Assembly: GCA_002224055.1 (NCBI GenBank)
Contig: AZLU01000040.1
Location: forward strand, 1-27,959
Length of the DNA: 27,959 bases
Reading direction: 5' to 3'
Origin: Pezizomycotina sp. ARF18
Taxonomy: Eukaryota; Ascomycota
Below are positions 10,486-18,671 of the stretch, piece after piece. Both the position numbers and the translations under genes were made by a program. Below the pieces are notes generated by a model. It made no database searches. It was not told the DNA's origin and saw only the letters and a list, made by a program, of their open reading frames with translations. The first letter of the stretch is position 1, and each line of letters opens with the position of its first letter.

Positions 10486-11229
10486 ATGTTTTTCACTGCC
10501 ATCTCTCTCTTCGCCGCCCTTGCAGTAGCACCGTGCCTCGCCGAGGACAAGGACAACCTCCGACCCTCCCTTTCCACTATCCCCCCTCCGAAGATATTCA
10601 ATACATCCGCCAGCATTCAAAACTCCCGCCCATCCCATACCCCTCAGCAGCATTCTCCTGCCTCCCCCTTACGACCGCCTCTTCGAAACGTCTCCCACAG
10701 CCCTGACGAACTACCTCTCTCAAACAACCGACGGCATCGTCATCGTCGACGTCCGCGATTCCGAAGACTACAAGAAAGAACACATCGCCGGCGCGCTATC
10801 CTTCCCGACGGAGAAGTCTTTCAAATGCGGTTGGACACCGGCTTACCGACGTTCTACTACGATGCTCCGGAGATATGGGCTGCAAGTTACGTTGCGTTTT
10901 ACCGAGCGGAGGATATCAAGGCGTTTGCTCCGCACATGGCGATGACGTATTACGGAATGAGTGAGGCTGTCAGGAAGAATCCAGATGTTTATTTGCCGGA
11001 GGGGATGGAAGTGAATCAGAAGCAAAGCGTGGTGCTGCTGTATGGCGGGTTGGATGAGTTCAAGAAGGATCCGGAGAACTTGAAGTTTTTGGTGAGGGAT
11101 GGGGACGAGGACGTTGAAGGGACTGATGATGAGGATGAGGAGAATATGGCGCAACAGTTGGCGAGGAGCTCTGAGTTTAACTGGAATGAGATCACGAAGA
11201 GATCTGTCGCAAGGAAGTGCCGGGCCTAG
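10486..11229 (+). CDS. secreted rhodanese-fold protein lacking catalytic Cys (frameshifted)
   Basis: The N-terminus MFFTAISLFAALAVAPCLA is a classic signal peptide. A rhodanese half-domain follows: IVIVDVRDSEDYKKEH with AGALSFP at about residues 85-108 once frames are joined. Next come a Tyr/Trp-rich helical segment, a VVLLYGG strand and an acidic region (Asp/Glu from about 206 to 220). Restored length is about 248 aa. Three changes of frame occur, at C6 (10581-10586), C5 (10664-10668) and AAA (10823-10825); each is explained by one missing base, and the alternative frames carry signal-like or Arg-rich nonsense. The canonical active-site Cys loop is absent, so sulfur transfer is unlikely; a binding role is inferred. 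GC-rich third positions support real coding. No intron is required. I cannot exclude a true pseudogene. Confidence 0.8.
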   Translation: MFFTAISLFAALAVAPCLAEDKDNLRPSLSTIPPPKIFNTSASIQNSRPSHTPQQHSPASPLRPPLRNVSHSPDELPLSNNRRHRHRRRPRFRRLQERTHRRRAILPDGEVFQMRLDTGLPTFYYDAPEIWAASYVAFYRAEDIKAFAPHMAMTYYGMSEAVRKNPDVYLPEGMEVNQKQSVVLLYGGLDEFKKDPENLKFLVRDGDEDVEGTDDEDEENMAQQLARSSEFNWNEITKRSVARKCRA

Positions 11230-11502
11230 AAAAAGAAAAACATCTTAGCACGTATCATGTATTTCCTTTGTGGATTTTTTCGCATATAGTCATATACTCT
11301 TCTTGAATATAGTCTACAATTACATTTAATTTCTTTGCTCTAAGACCGTCATTATTTTCCTCTTTGTTCTATTCTTTGAAAAGTATTTGGCATCGACCTT
11401 TGGCCAGTGAAAACAAGATTTTTTTTTACTCTCACCCAAGTCCGTATTCTCTTGACAAGCAAATTATGTCCCGCACAGCATTACATCAGAATATATGTAC
11501 AG

Positions 11503-11527
11503 AAAAAAAAAAAAAAAAAAAAAAAAA
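11503..11527. repeat. poly-A run (25 nt)
   Basis: An uninterrupted A run lies about 270 nt downstream of the rhodanese-like gene, in the space between it and the convergent membrane-protein gene. The 11230-11840 interval otherwise shows no gene; it holds the 3' flanks of both genes. Confidence 0.95.
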
Positions 11528-11840
11528 CAATGGAGATAGATCGCACGAAGGTGAAACCTATGACTAGGCCATGTACATGTAGACCACGGTAATCACTGTC
11601 CCTAAGTTCTCTATGAACACATTTTAGTAGATTCAGGAATAATACCAGGGTATATTCATAAACTTAATGACGCCTTTCTCTCTATCTATAACCAGCCTTA
11701 TATCTAGATCTCATGAACCAAAAAAAAAAACCAACTTTCTTCACTGTAACCTGAGGAATGCCGAAAGAAAGGAAAAAACGTATAATCGCAAAATATCAAC
11801 CGCAACATAGAATTCAGTAAAGCATAGTTCATAAATGTAT

Positions 11841-12907
11841 TTAAAACGTATGAATCAACATGAATATCAACCCCACCACTCCAAAAGTATGAAACACCTC
11901 AACCCCGCACATCGGAAAACTAACAGCGCTCGCTCCGCCGATCCAGTAGCTCAGCATCGGCGTCCACGGCAGATGGTGCCGCGCGCGTAGTCGATCTTCC
12001 AACATCCCACACCGAACAACCCTAGGCTCGCCAGGTTCGCCACTACAAACGCGATACCTCCGGCCACCCGAAGATCTGTATGCTCCGCCTGGCGCTCCGC
12101 AGCGGTATCATGCACGGCAGCAGCAGCGCGCCGAGTATCCACCATAGCAAGAAAAGCGTAGAGTAGTTCTCGAACGTCATCGGTGCTTTCGGGTCCTTTA
12201 GTGTATCCACGAGTTTTTGCGGAGATCCGGGGATTAGCACTAGGCCTGCGATACCTAGACTGACGTCTAGAAGTCCAACGATGAGGTGCACTGTGTGCTC
12301 GAGTATCTTTCCGACGGAGTGCTTTTCGTCGTGCTTAAAAAGGGATTCACGTTATCTACCAGACTTGCCGGCGCTTCAAGGCTCGTTGACGGGTTAAACC
12401 GGCGTATTAATAACGTCGGCACCAGCATCAGACTCAGGAACTTATCCATCACCGCCGTCGTGGTGCCGTGGTAGGTTTCCGTATGTCTAGTTTCTATCCC
12501 ACCGCAACAACTACAATCCGTCGCGCGGGCGCTGCTGCTGACGACGACGCCGTGCTGGGAGTACGTAACGGAAGAATGAGAACCGGAGTGGAAGCCCGCA
12601 GGGTAGCCTTCCTCGGCTAACCTCCGCGCGGTTTCGGAGTCGACGGGAGTGACTGATATTTCTCGGCCGCAAACGCGGCAGGATATTTCGGAAGGGTGGA
12701 TGCCGTCGGATGTTATGCGGATGCGCGTCCAGATGAGCGACATGGCGGATTCCATCGCCGAGACGACGACGAGAAGGGTGAAGCCCAGCCAGAACCCGAC
12801 GTGGTCGACGGCTCCTGCGGCTCCGCCCGCGGCGCGTGCTGTGGGGAGGTAGGAGAGGAGTAATAGGATAAGGGGACAGGAAGCGAGAAGAAAGGTAGAG
12901 ATGGCAT
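11841..12907 (-). CDS. multi-pass membrane protein with two C-x2-C pairs (frameshifted)
   Basis: The gene encodes a membrane protein of about 356 residues. In order it shows a cleavable signal or first helix ending in Pro-Thr-Ala-Arg-Ala (residues 5-26), a second helix (38-59), and a soluble loop. That loop carries Cys77-x2-Cys80-Gly and Cys132-x2-Cys135-Gly with several His between. Then come a Ser/Pro linker and at least four more hydrophobic helices to the C-terminus (ending LIHTF). The loop cysteines suggest a structural zinc site; this is inference. ATG 12907 is one base out of frame with the signal sequence, and further frame changes occur at the T5 run (plus 12337-12341), near 12100 and near 11985. 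All four are single missing bases. GC-rich codons and the TATA-type box upstream support a live gene. I do not recognise the family, and function is unknown. Confidence 0.72.
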
Positions 12908-12978
12908 TTTAGCGGGTAAAAGGTTTACGATAAGTGATAGGCAGAAAGAAGAAGGTAAAGTAGGGGAACTCCTTAAGG

Positions 12979-12988
12979 ATATATATAA
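12979..12988 (-). promoter_or_regulatory. TATA-type element of the membrane-protein gene
   Basis: On the minus strand this reads TTATATATAT and lies about 70 nt upstream of the ATG at 12907. It is followed by a CT-rich leader (minus-strand reading of 12915-12960). Position and order fit a compact fungal promoter. Confidence 0.5.
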
Positions 12989-13073
12989 GAATCGCACACC
13001 CGGATTAACAAGTTCACCTCCTGTGGCTTTTTTTTCGGGGTCGCACATTTATTGTAGAACGTCGAAAATAGCG

Positions 13074-13103
<30 letters not shown>
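13074..13103. repeat. poly-A run (30 nt) in a divergent promoter
   Basis: Thirty A form the longest homopolymer of the window. It lies in the 251-bp space between the divergent ATGs at 12907 (minus) and 13159 (plus). Poly(dA:dT) tracts exclude nucleosomes in yeasts, so a promoter role is plausible but inferred. Confidence 0.95.
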
Positions 13104-13106
<3 letters not shown>

Positions 13107-13158
13107 TAGGCGCCGAGCTTTCTCGCCTTTTCTTCTGTCTGTGATTCCAAGGTACAAA

Positions 13159-13266
13159 ATGCAAGCCGCCCACAACTACAGTTACATCACCGAAGACTCG
13201 TCGCGGTGGGAAGGCATACTTGTCGCGATTCCAAGGATTGGCGTAGTTTTAAAAGGAAGTGGCTAA
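13159..13266 (+). CDS. possible small ORF or first exon (35 aa)
   Basis: ATG (context ACAAAATGC) opens 35 codons to TAA. A CT-rich block at about 13114-13142 precedes it, as expected of a fungal leader. The peptide starts MQAAHNYSYITEDSSRW. Beyond the TAA the same frame stays open for another 30 codons with a Lys-rich stretch, so the TAA could lie in an unseen intron or be a lesion. No family is recognised. It is divergent from the membrane-protein gene. Confidence 0.28.
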   Translation: MQAAHNYSYITEDSSRWEGILVAIPRIGVVLKGSG

Positions 13267-13814
13267 AAGGCTAAGTTAAAGGATGCGAGCAAGGGAAAGG
13301 AAAGATGGACCAGGCTAAGCGAAGGAACCAGGGGAGCTCTGGCGTGATAAGGGGCTGTGATTCTAAAGAACCACGATTTGGTAATTTCAAATACTTTCGC
13401 CGCGAAATTCGAAAAGTTTAGTGTGGGGCAAGGGGTGTTTTAAACAGCCGGGGGGTGGAAGTGGGGTCATCTGGTTGTGGGCTCTTCGCACGGCTGAGTC
13501 TTGTGGAGAAGGCACCAAATGGCGGATTCCCCTTGTGATACCATGGGAATAATTGCTTATAAAAATATATCTGCTACTCTGTGTATCTGCCCGCGCGCTC
13601 TTAAGCTCTTCGGGCACAATTGCTCAATGTGGTAATTTGCCTACAAGGTCTTTCTAGTATAGTGGTTCAAGTAGCTGCAGCGATGACCTATAGGAGTGTA
13701 TTCCTCCTATTCGATCTGATCTGAAGCTATATGTATTATTGTCTAGTTTGTGTTTAATATATCATGTTCTGGATATTCGCATTCTCTATTTACAATAAAT
13801 ATTTACGAAGTGCC

Positions 13815-13867
13815 TTTTTTTTTTCTTTTTTTTTTGCTCTTAAGAGAGCAAAAAAAAAAAAAAAAAA
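13815..13867. repeat. strong perfect hairpin, T10-GCTCT / AGAGC-A10
   Basis: T10 (13826-13835) plus GCTCT pairs with AGAGC plus A10, giving 15 perfect base pairs around a 4-nt TAAG loop (13841-13844). One C-A mismatch is then followed by eight more T-A pairs into the second T run (13815-13824). The A arm is 13850-13867. It lies in a gene-poor area between the small ORF at 13159 and the AT-rich block beyond. Confidence 0.85.
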
Positions 13868-15664
13868 GGATTGCTATACAAAACTTTCCTCTAGTAAATT
13901 TTTGCCACAACAAAAAATAAATAAATAAAAATACTAAGTAGACAAATATTTTAACCACAAATAAATCAAAATTATTTTTTAATACCCAAATTCACCAATC
14001 AAAAATCTTACTCGACCTCAGCTTCGGTGGTTTATTTATCTAATTGGTACTTACGCCCATGTTCAAACTACTCATATATCTAGTATACCTTACGTAGACA
14101 CTTGGAGTAAATAATCCCAAGGTTTCGTACGAGACCTAAAAAAGATTGCCACAAACGTGAGCGTCCAAGCATGCGCTATTAAATCATATCGCAAAGTTTG
14201 TGAGCCTAGGACGATTCTGAGTATAACAAGATACAAGTACCCAATAATCTCTACATAGCGGATAAACCCTACACGAAATACGTCGAAGTAGATGTTCCAG
14301 GCTCTAGCGGTGGTCTGCTTCTTAATATAATTGAGGAGAAAGGCCCAAGTTCCTCACACACGAGTAAGCTCTGAGTGCATGAAACCGAGTTCTAGTATGA
14401 AGAAATGATAAGACGTTTCCAATACTATCAAGCAAGGTTGGATAGCTATTTCTCCGATAGTCGCTAGTCGCCAGAACAATAGGCTCGGTGTTTGAGCAAT
14501 TTTTTGCGTTCGATATCATGGAATCGATGGAGACTACTCTATAGGGAGAGTTTGCTAGGTATTATTAGTAGTATTAACGAAGCAGATGCTCTAAACCAGT
14601 AGAGAGAGTTAATCAATCAGCTATATTTAGAATCTCCAATCAACTCATTTGCAGCATCACCTAGTCTATCCCTTCTGGATAATAGACATCGATTAGCGCG
14701 AATTACTCGAGAATATTTTAACTAAGGAATCGTGGGCGAACATGGAATATGCTGGTCGGCACGCCCATAAGTGCGGAATTAACGTCGCATACACCGCATA
14801 TTTACCTACTCGATAAATCAGTAGAATGGATTGAGACTAAAACTCTAGTAAAAACAAGAGGAAAACTAGCCGGTACATTAGATGATATATGCGATCAGTT
14901 CCACGCATTGGACCATTAACGAAGCGTATTATTCTCGCACAACAGTAAATGATATTGTCAACACGTCAACGGAGATCTTTTCTCGCTGGACAAACACTCG
15001 CTCGCCATACGATATCAGTAAAACGCAGCTTCGGGCTTAGGTCGTCGGTATAGTGTAATATCTAATTTTTTATTAAGCCAATTCAGTCCGACGCTATAAA
15101 TCATAAGTCGCCAATAGCGGGTTCATACATCATGAATTCTGCGGGGAACCGTCACCGTAGCTGCTATAAAACAAAATACAGGGAATCGTTCTGGAACCCG
15201 CCATAAACATGAAATGAAATTTGCGGCAGAACCTGACAGCAGCACCATGCACACGAGAGCGAAAAAACTTATCGAACTCTATCGGTCATAAGCATTATAC
15301 GTAAATAATATTGGCTTGTCGACGAGGAAGTGGGAATATTCACGCAAAGATTCTACAACACATACGTTTACGAGTTTTAAGGAGTAATATTCTAGTTATA
15401 CGTTCAATCTCACCTGGCCCTGGGATATCACGTTTCTCGATTCATTAATCTGCTATGAGTGTATTGTTCATGATACAGAAAGTAATTAGTCCATAGTGTG
15501 CCCGGCTCAGAGGCTCCAGCTCGGATGGGTAGTTGTAGGCCTTTTCATCGACCGTGATGGAATTTGAAGCGTTCGACGCAAATCATACAGGCACTGCTTC
15601 AATTGCGTGCCCAATTCCTCCTGTGTTCTCGTAAATCCTTTAACAATCGAACATACGCGCAACA
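13868..15664. other. 1.8-kb gene-poor region
   Basis: All frames are densely interrupted and only one frame reaches 65 codons (14322-14519, minus, nothing recognised). Composition is around 40% GC, without the extreme AT content of heavily RIP-mutated DNA. No terminal repeats, tRNA or recognisable transposase were seen. It may be very old mobile DNA. Confidence 0.45.
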
Positions 15665-15700
15665 CCCCCCCCCCCCCAAAAAAAAAAAAAAAAAAAAAAA
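15665..15700. repeat. compound homopolymer C13-A23
   Basis: Thirteen C (15665-15677) run directly into twenty-three A (15678-15700). Such adjacent homopolymers are prone to slippage and to sequencing error, so the exact lengths should be distrusted. Confidence 0.95.
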
Positions 15701-16210
15701 GAGAAAAGCTCTTTCGCTATTCAGAAAACGAAACGAATACAGAGGAGTTTATAGATGAAATTCTGTTAATGACACTACCTCGTAAGCCTTAAGCTGTGTT
15801 ACGACTCGAAATGACTAGGGTTGGTGGTATATAGTTCTTCTGCGCGATCTCGATTTCAAAAGACCGTACAAAACGCAAGGTCTCGTGAATGATGCCGTGT
15901 CGGTTTCCCCTTAAAAAACGCTGGGAGTTCTTCTTAATGATAGTTACTGCTCAGAGGGGATTTCGCTAAATTACGTAAGATCTCCTAAGTTACATAGCGA
16001 ATATCTTCAAATATAAATATAACGCAGAATGTTCGACTTGAGTCTTATAAACCTCCCTCGCTAAGTAGACCCTGGTGTAAGCTACGGTTTAGAACGACAT
16101 TAGATATATGTCAATCGTTGACGTTGACGTTGAATCTGATCAATTGAATCCAACGCTACTGCTCCTGCCATAGTCAAGCTGTCGCAGCTAAATGAAGTTG
16201 TCGCCAAAGG
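15701..16210. other. intergenic, nothing coding recognised
   Basis: AT-rich DNA without supported genes. The only structure is a triple CGTTGA tandem at 16116-16133. Confidence 0.5.
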
Positions 16211-16244
<34 letters not shown>

Positions 16245-16262
16245 AATATAACAAACAAACAA
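16211..16262. repeat. A29 run followed by CAAA repeats
   Basis: Twenty-nine A are followed by an AT-rich link and four or five CAAA/TAAA units. The block abuts the tRNA-like segment on its right. On the minus strand it is a T-rich stretch downstream of that segment, which could act as a pol III stop. Confidence 0.9.
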
Positions 16263-16282
16263 ACAAATAAATAAGTATGGGG

Positions 16283-16359
16283 CCGTGGACTCGAACCTTG
16301 GTCCTCACAGCCCGGAAGCTGGAGATCCTTAAGGCAGACTAAGCTTATACCATTCCCCT
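16283..16359 (-). other. tRNA-like fragment (B-box), probably decayed
   Basis: The minus strand has a perfect B-box match (GGTTCGAGTCC) followed by CGGCCCCA, and about 55 nt upstream GTATAAGCTTAG resembles an A-box. GGGG at the 5' side can pair with CCCC at the 3' side. However, the lower acceptor stem, the T stem and the anticodon stem do not pair well, so this is not an intact tRNA. A decayed tRNA gene or a tRNA-derived SINE head are the options. Confidence 0.3.
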
Positions 16360-16726
16360 AGGAGAGCTGGTGGTGAAAGCCTCTGCCCCAGGAACACTAT
16401 ATAAATCAACCTCAAGCCCGAGGGAAACGTGCCGATAAACGTTAGCATTATGTCATTGTCAGTACGGTTACTAACCGCATACCCATAGTACTCTAGTAAA
16501 AGCGAAAATTAGAAAAGGGGGCCGCTAGGTGACTTTAGCGACGACGAGCGGAATAGAATACTTTAAGTACCTACTTCTCTCCCAGTTCAGAATCAAAAAC
16601 GCGATTGACTCTTTTTCGCACGTCCTGGCGAAGCGAATAGAAGCTGAAAGGGAGAAATTCAAGATACTGTGGGTGTTTATGCAGGACGTATAGCGTCAAT
16701 AAATATAATAGAGTGCTTATATGTAT

Positions 16727-18166
16727 TGATCACCTTGCTGACCTCCTTGGCGCCACCTTGGGCCACCCTTCCGGTCATCGTTTTAGGAAATGCGTGTGCA
16801 GGATGAGCCGCCGGAGGCTCTCAAGAAGGCGTTCAAGCGGGGCGGTCAGCAGCGCGGTCAAAAAGGGCGGTCAAGAAGGGCGGTTAAGAAGGGGACTAGA
16901 AAAGAGGTCAACAGAACGGCCAACAAGGCGGCCAGAACAGTAGTGAGCGGGAGGCCAGAAGGCGGCCAAGAAGAGAGAGGCCAGCAAGGTAATCAAAAAG
17001 GGAGGACACCAAAGTAGCCAAGAATAGAGCCCAGCAAGGACGAGAACAGGAAGTTAAAAAGAGTAAAAACAGGCAGCTATAAAAATGGTCAAGAGGGCGG
17101 CTGGAAAGACGTTCAGGAGGGGCGGTGAGCGGAGAAATGTTAGCAGAGAGGTCAAGAAGACGGTCAACAGGGAGGCTAACAAGGCAACCACCAGGCGGTC
17201 AAAAAAGGTGGTGAAGGGAGGGCAGTAGGGCGGAGAGCAAGGTATAAAAAGGGTAAGGGTAATCAAAAAGGCGGAGAGCAGGGCGGTCAACAGGTAGTCA
17301 AATGGTGGCCAACAGGCGATTAAAAAGGCGGTCAAAAAGGCGGCCAGCAGGAATATTAGGAGTGTAGTGAGCAGAGAGGCCAGGGAGATCAGAAAGGAAG
17401 ACAGCAAGGTGACCAAGCAGGAAGGCCAACAAGGCGAAAAGCAGGAGGTCAAAATGGTGGCGAAGAGGGCGGCTAAGAGGCGGTTAACAGGTAGTCAATG
17501 GGCGGCCAAAAGGGCGGCAGTAGGTGGTCAAAAAGGGAGGTCAGCATAGTGGCCGAGAAGGGAGGTCAGCAAGGCGGAGAACGGGGAGGTCAAAAGAGTA
17601 GAGAACAGGGCGGTCGTAAAGACGGTGAACAGAGTGGTGAACAGGGCGCCTAGGGCGGCTAGAAAAGCGGTTAACAGGGCGGCCAAAAAGGCGGCCAAAA
17701 AGGGGGCCAGCAGGGCAGCAAGGTGGCTAGAAGGGGGTCAGCAAGGGCGAGAAAGAGGTGGAAATGAGAAAGGCGGCCAGAAAGGCAAAGAAGAGAAGGG
17801 TGGCCAACAGGGCAGTCAGGAAAACGTTCAGAAAAGAGTTGAGCATGGTGGCCATTAATGCTATTCCCCACCCTCTTGAGCGCCTTCTTGAGCACCTTCT
17901 TGAGCGCCTTCCCGCTGGCAACCCTGTTGCTTACCGCCCTGTTGACCGCCCTGCTATTTGCCGCCCTCCTTCTTACCGTCCTTCTGCTTGCCATCCTTCT
18001 GCAAGCTACCCTGCTGCTAGCCAACCTTTTGCCCGCCAATTCGTCCGCCTCTCTAGCCTCCCTGTTCTCGAACCCCTTTTGTCCTCATTGTCCTCCCGCT
18101 TGCTGTCCTTGTCTCCCCCTTGCAACCCTCCTTGTTCTCCTCCTTGCTGTCCTCCCTTTTATTTAG
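16727..18166. repeat. GGxQ-coding minisatellite with an inverted middle
   Basis: The unit is about 12 nt (11-15 with slippage), consensus GGYGGYCARMAR. In the right frame it encodes Gly-Gly-Gln-Gln/Lys/Glu repeats. Orientation switches twice: coding on the minus strand at 16727-16775, on the plus strand from about 16800 to 17858, and on the minus strand again from 18166 to 17861. The junction at 17858/17861 leaves a plus TAA and a minus TAG only 2 nt apart. Many units read TTAA, CTAA or CTAG where CAA or CAG is expected. The opposite strand gives Leu/Ala-rich frames that are shadows. Confidence 0.85.
16790..17858 (+). pseudogene. Gly-Gln repeat ORF, inverted plus arm, broken
   Basis: ATG at 16790 begins MRVQDEPPEALKKAF, then runs into GGQQ/GQKG units and stops at 17017. 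Further in-register fragments follow, the last ending KGGQQGSQENVQKRV... with TAA at 17856-17858. Frame changes are frequent because GGG and AAAAA runs vary in length between units. Several units carry stops in place of Gln codons. It is interpreted as the inverted central section of the same array, not as an independent gene, but a convergent second copy cannot be ruled out. Confidence 0.4.
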
Positions 18167-18200
18167 AAATAGTTTTTAATTGAAACAGCGAAATGGTCAT
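17861..18200 (-). pseudogene. Gly-Gln repeat ORF, minus arm, broken
   Basis: ATG at 18200 opens MTISLFQLKTISK, then a TAA (18161-18159), then KGGQQGGEQGGLQGGD in the same frame. After a frame change the arm reads as Gly/Lys/Gln/Glu repeats such as DGKQKDGKKEGGK and EGAQEGAQEG. Two TAG stops sit where CAG or AAG is expected, and the final TAG is 17863-17861. The opening 13 residues are non-repetitive, so this looks like the true 5' end of the repeat gene, with the downstream part now inverted. The protein would be low-complexity, Gly/Gln-rich and probably disordered. Function is unknown. Confidence 0.45.
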
Positions 18201-18671
18201 ATGATTCGATTATCAAATGACGTTTTCAGATGAATTTGTTCTAGTGTTACAAAACTATGTTAACGCCCAAGACTTGATCGTTACGTAAATTGAGACGAGA
18301 GTACTTGGTAAACTCAAGTAAAATATATCTAAAGCCTCTGTATATAAGATTTCTCGATTTGGACGGGATATTTCAATCCCGCCCGGCCTGCCGAGACGAA
18401 TTGTGGGGTATCGCCCGCCGTGGGAGAGTGCTGGGCAAATCTCGCACGACATCGGGTTTGTTTGCCTCGGAGGGCGGGTGCGGGGTAAGCGAGGGCCCGA
18501 TTCGGAGTAAGAATTACAAATTAAACCGCCCAAGCTTAAACTTTAAGACGACAAACAAACTTTAAATCGAGATGCCCATGATAAGACAAATTGCCATTGA
18601 AGACTACTTGTTGTATTTACTTTCTATACTAAGACTATTTTATGCTAATTATTACAGGTCTCCGGTTATAG
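18201..18671. other. spacer between repeat array and ankyrin gene
   Basis: No gene is supported. A GC-rich patch (18360-18490) contains a 6-bp hairpin (CGGGAT at 18364-18369, ATCCCG at 18376-18381). Two antisense frames of about 90 codons cross the patch, but neither resembles a protein family; the plus frame lacks a convincing start. Confidence 0.45.

Noticed and set aside
17054-17452. Leu/Ala/Phe-rich minus ORF resembling a membrane protein
   Set aside because: It is the complement of the GGxQ repeat units; the same artefact occurs on the plus strand at 17858-18166.
18290-18565. Antisense pair of about 90-codon frames over a GC-rich patch
   Set aside because: No domain, no leader and no splice signals; the open frames follow from high local GC content.
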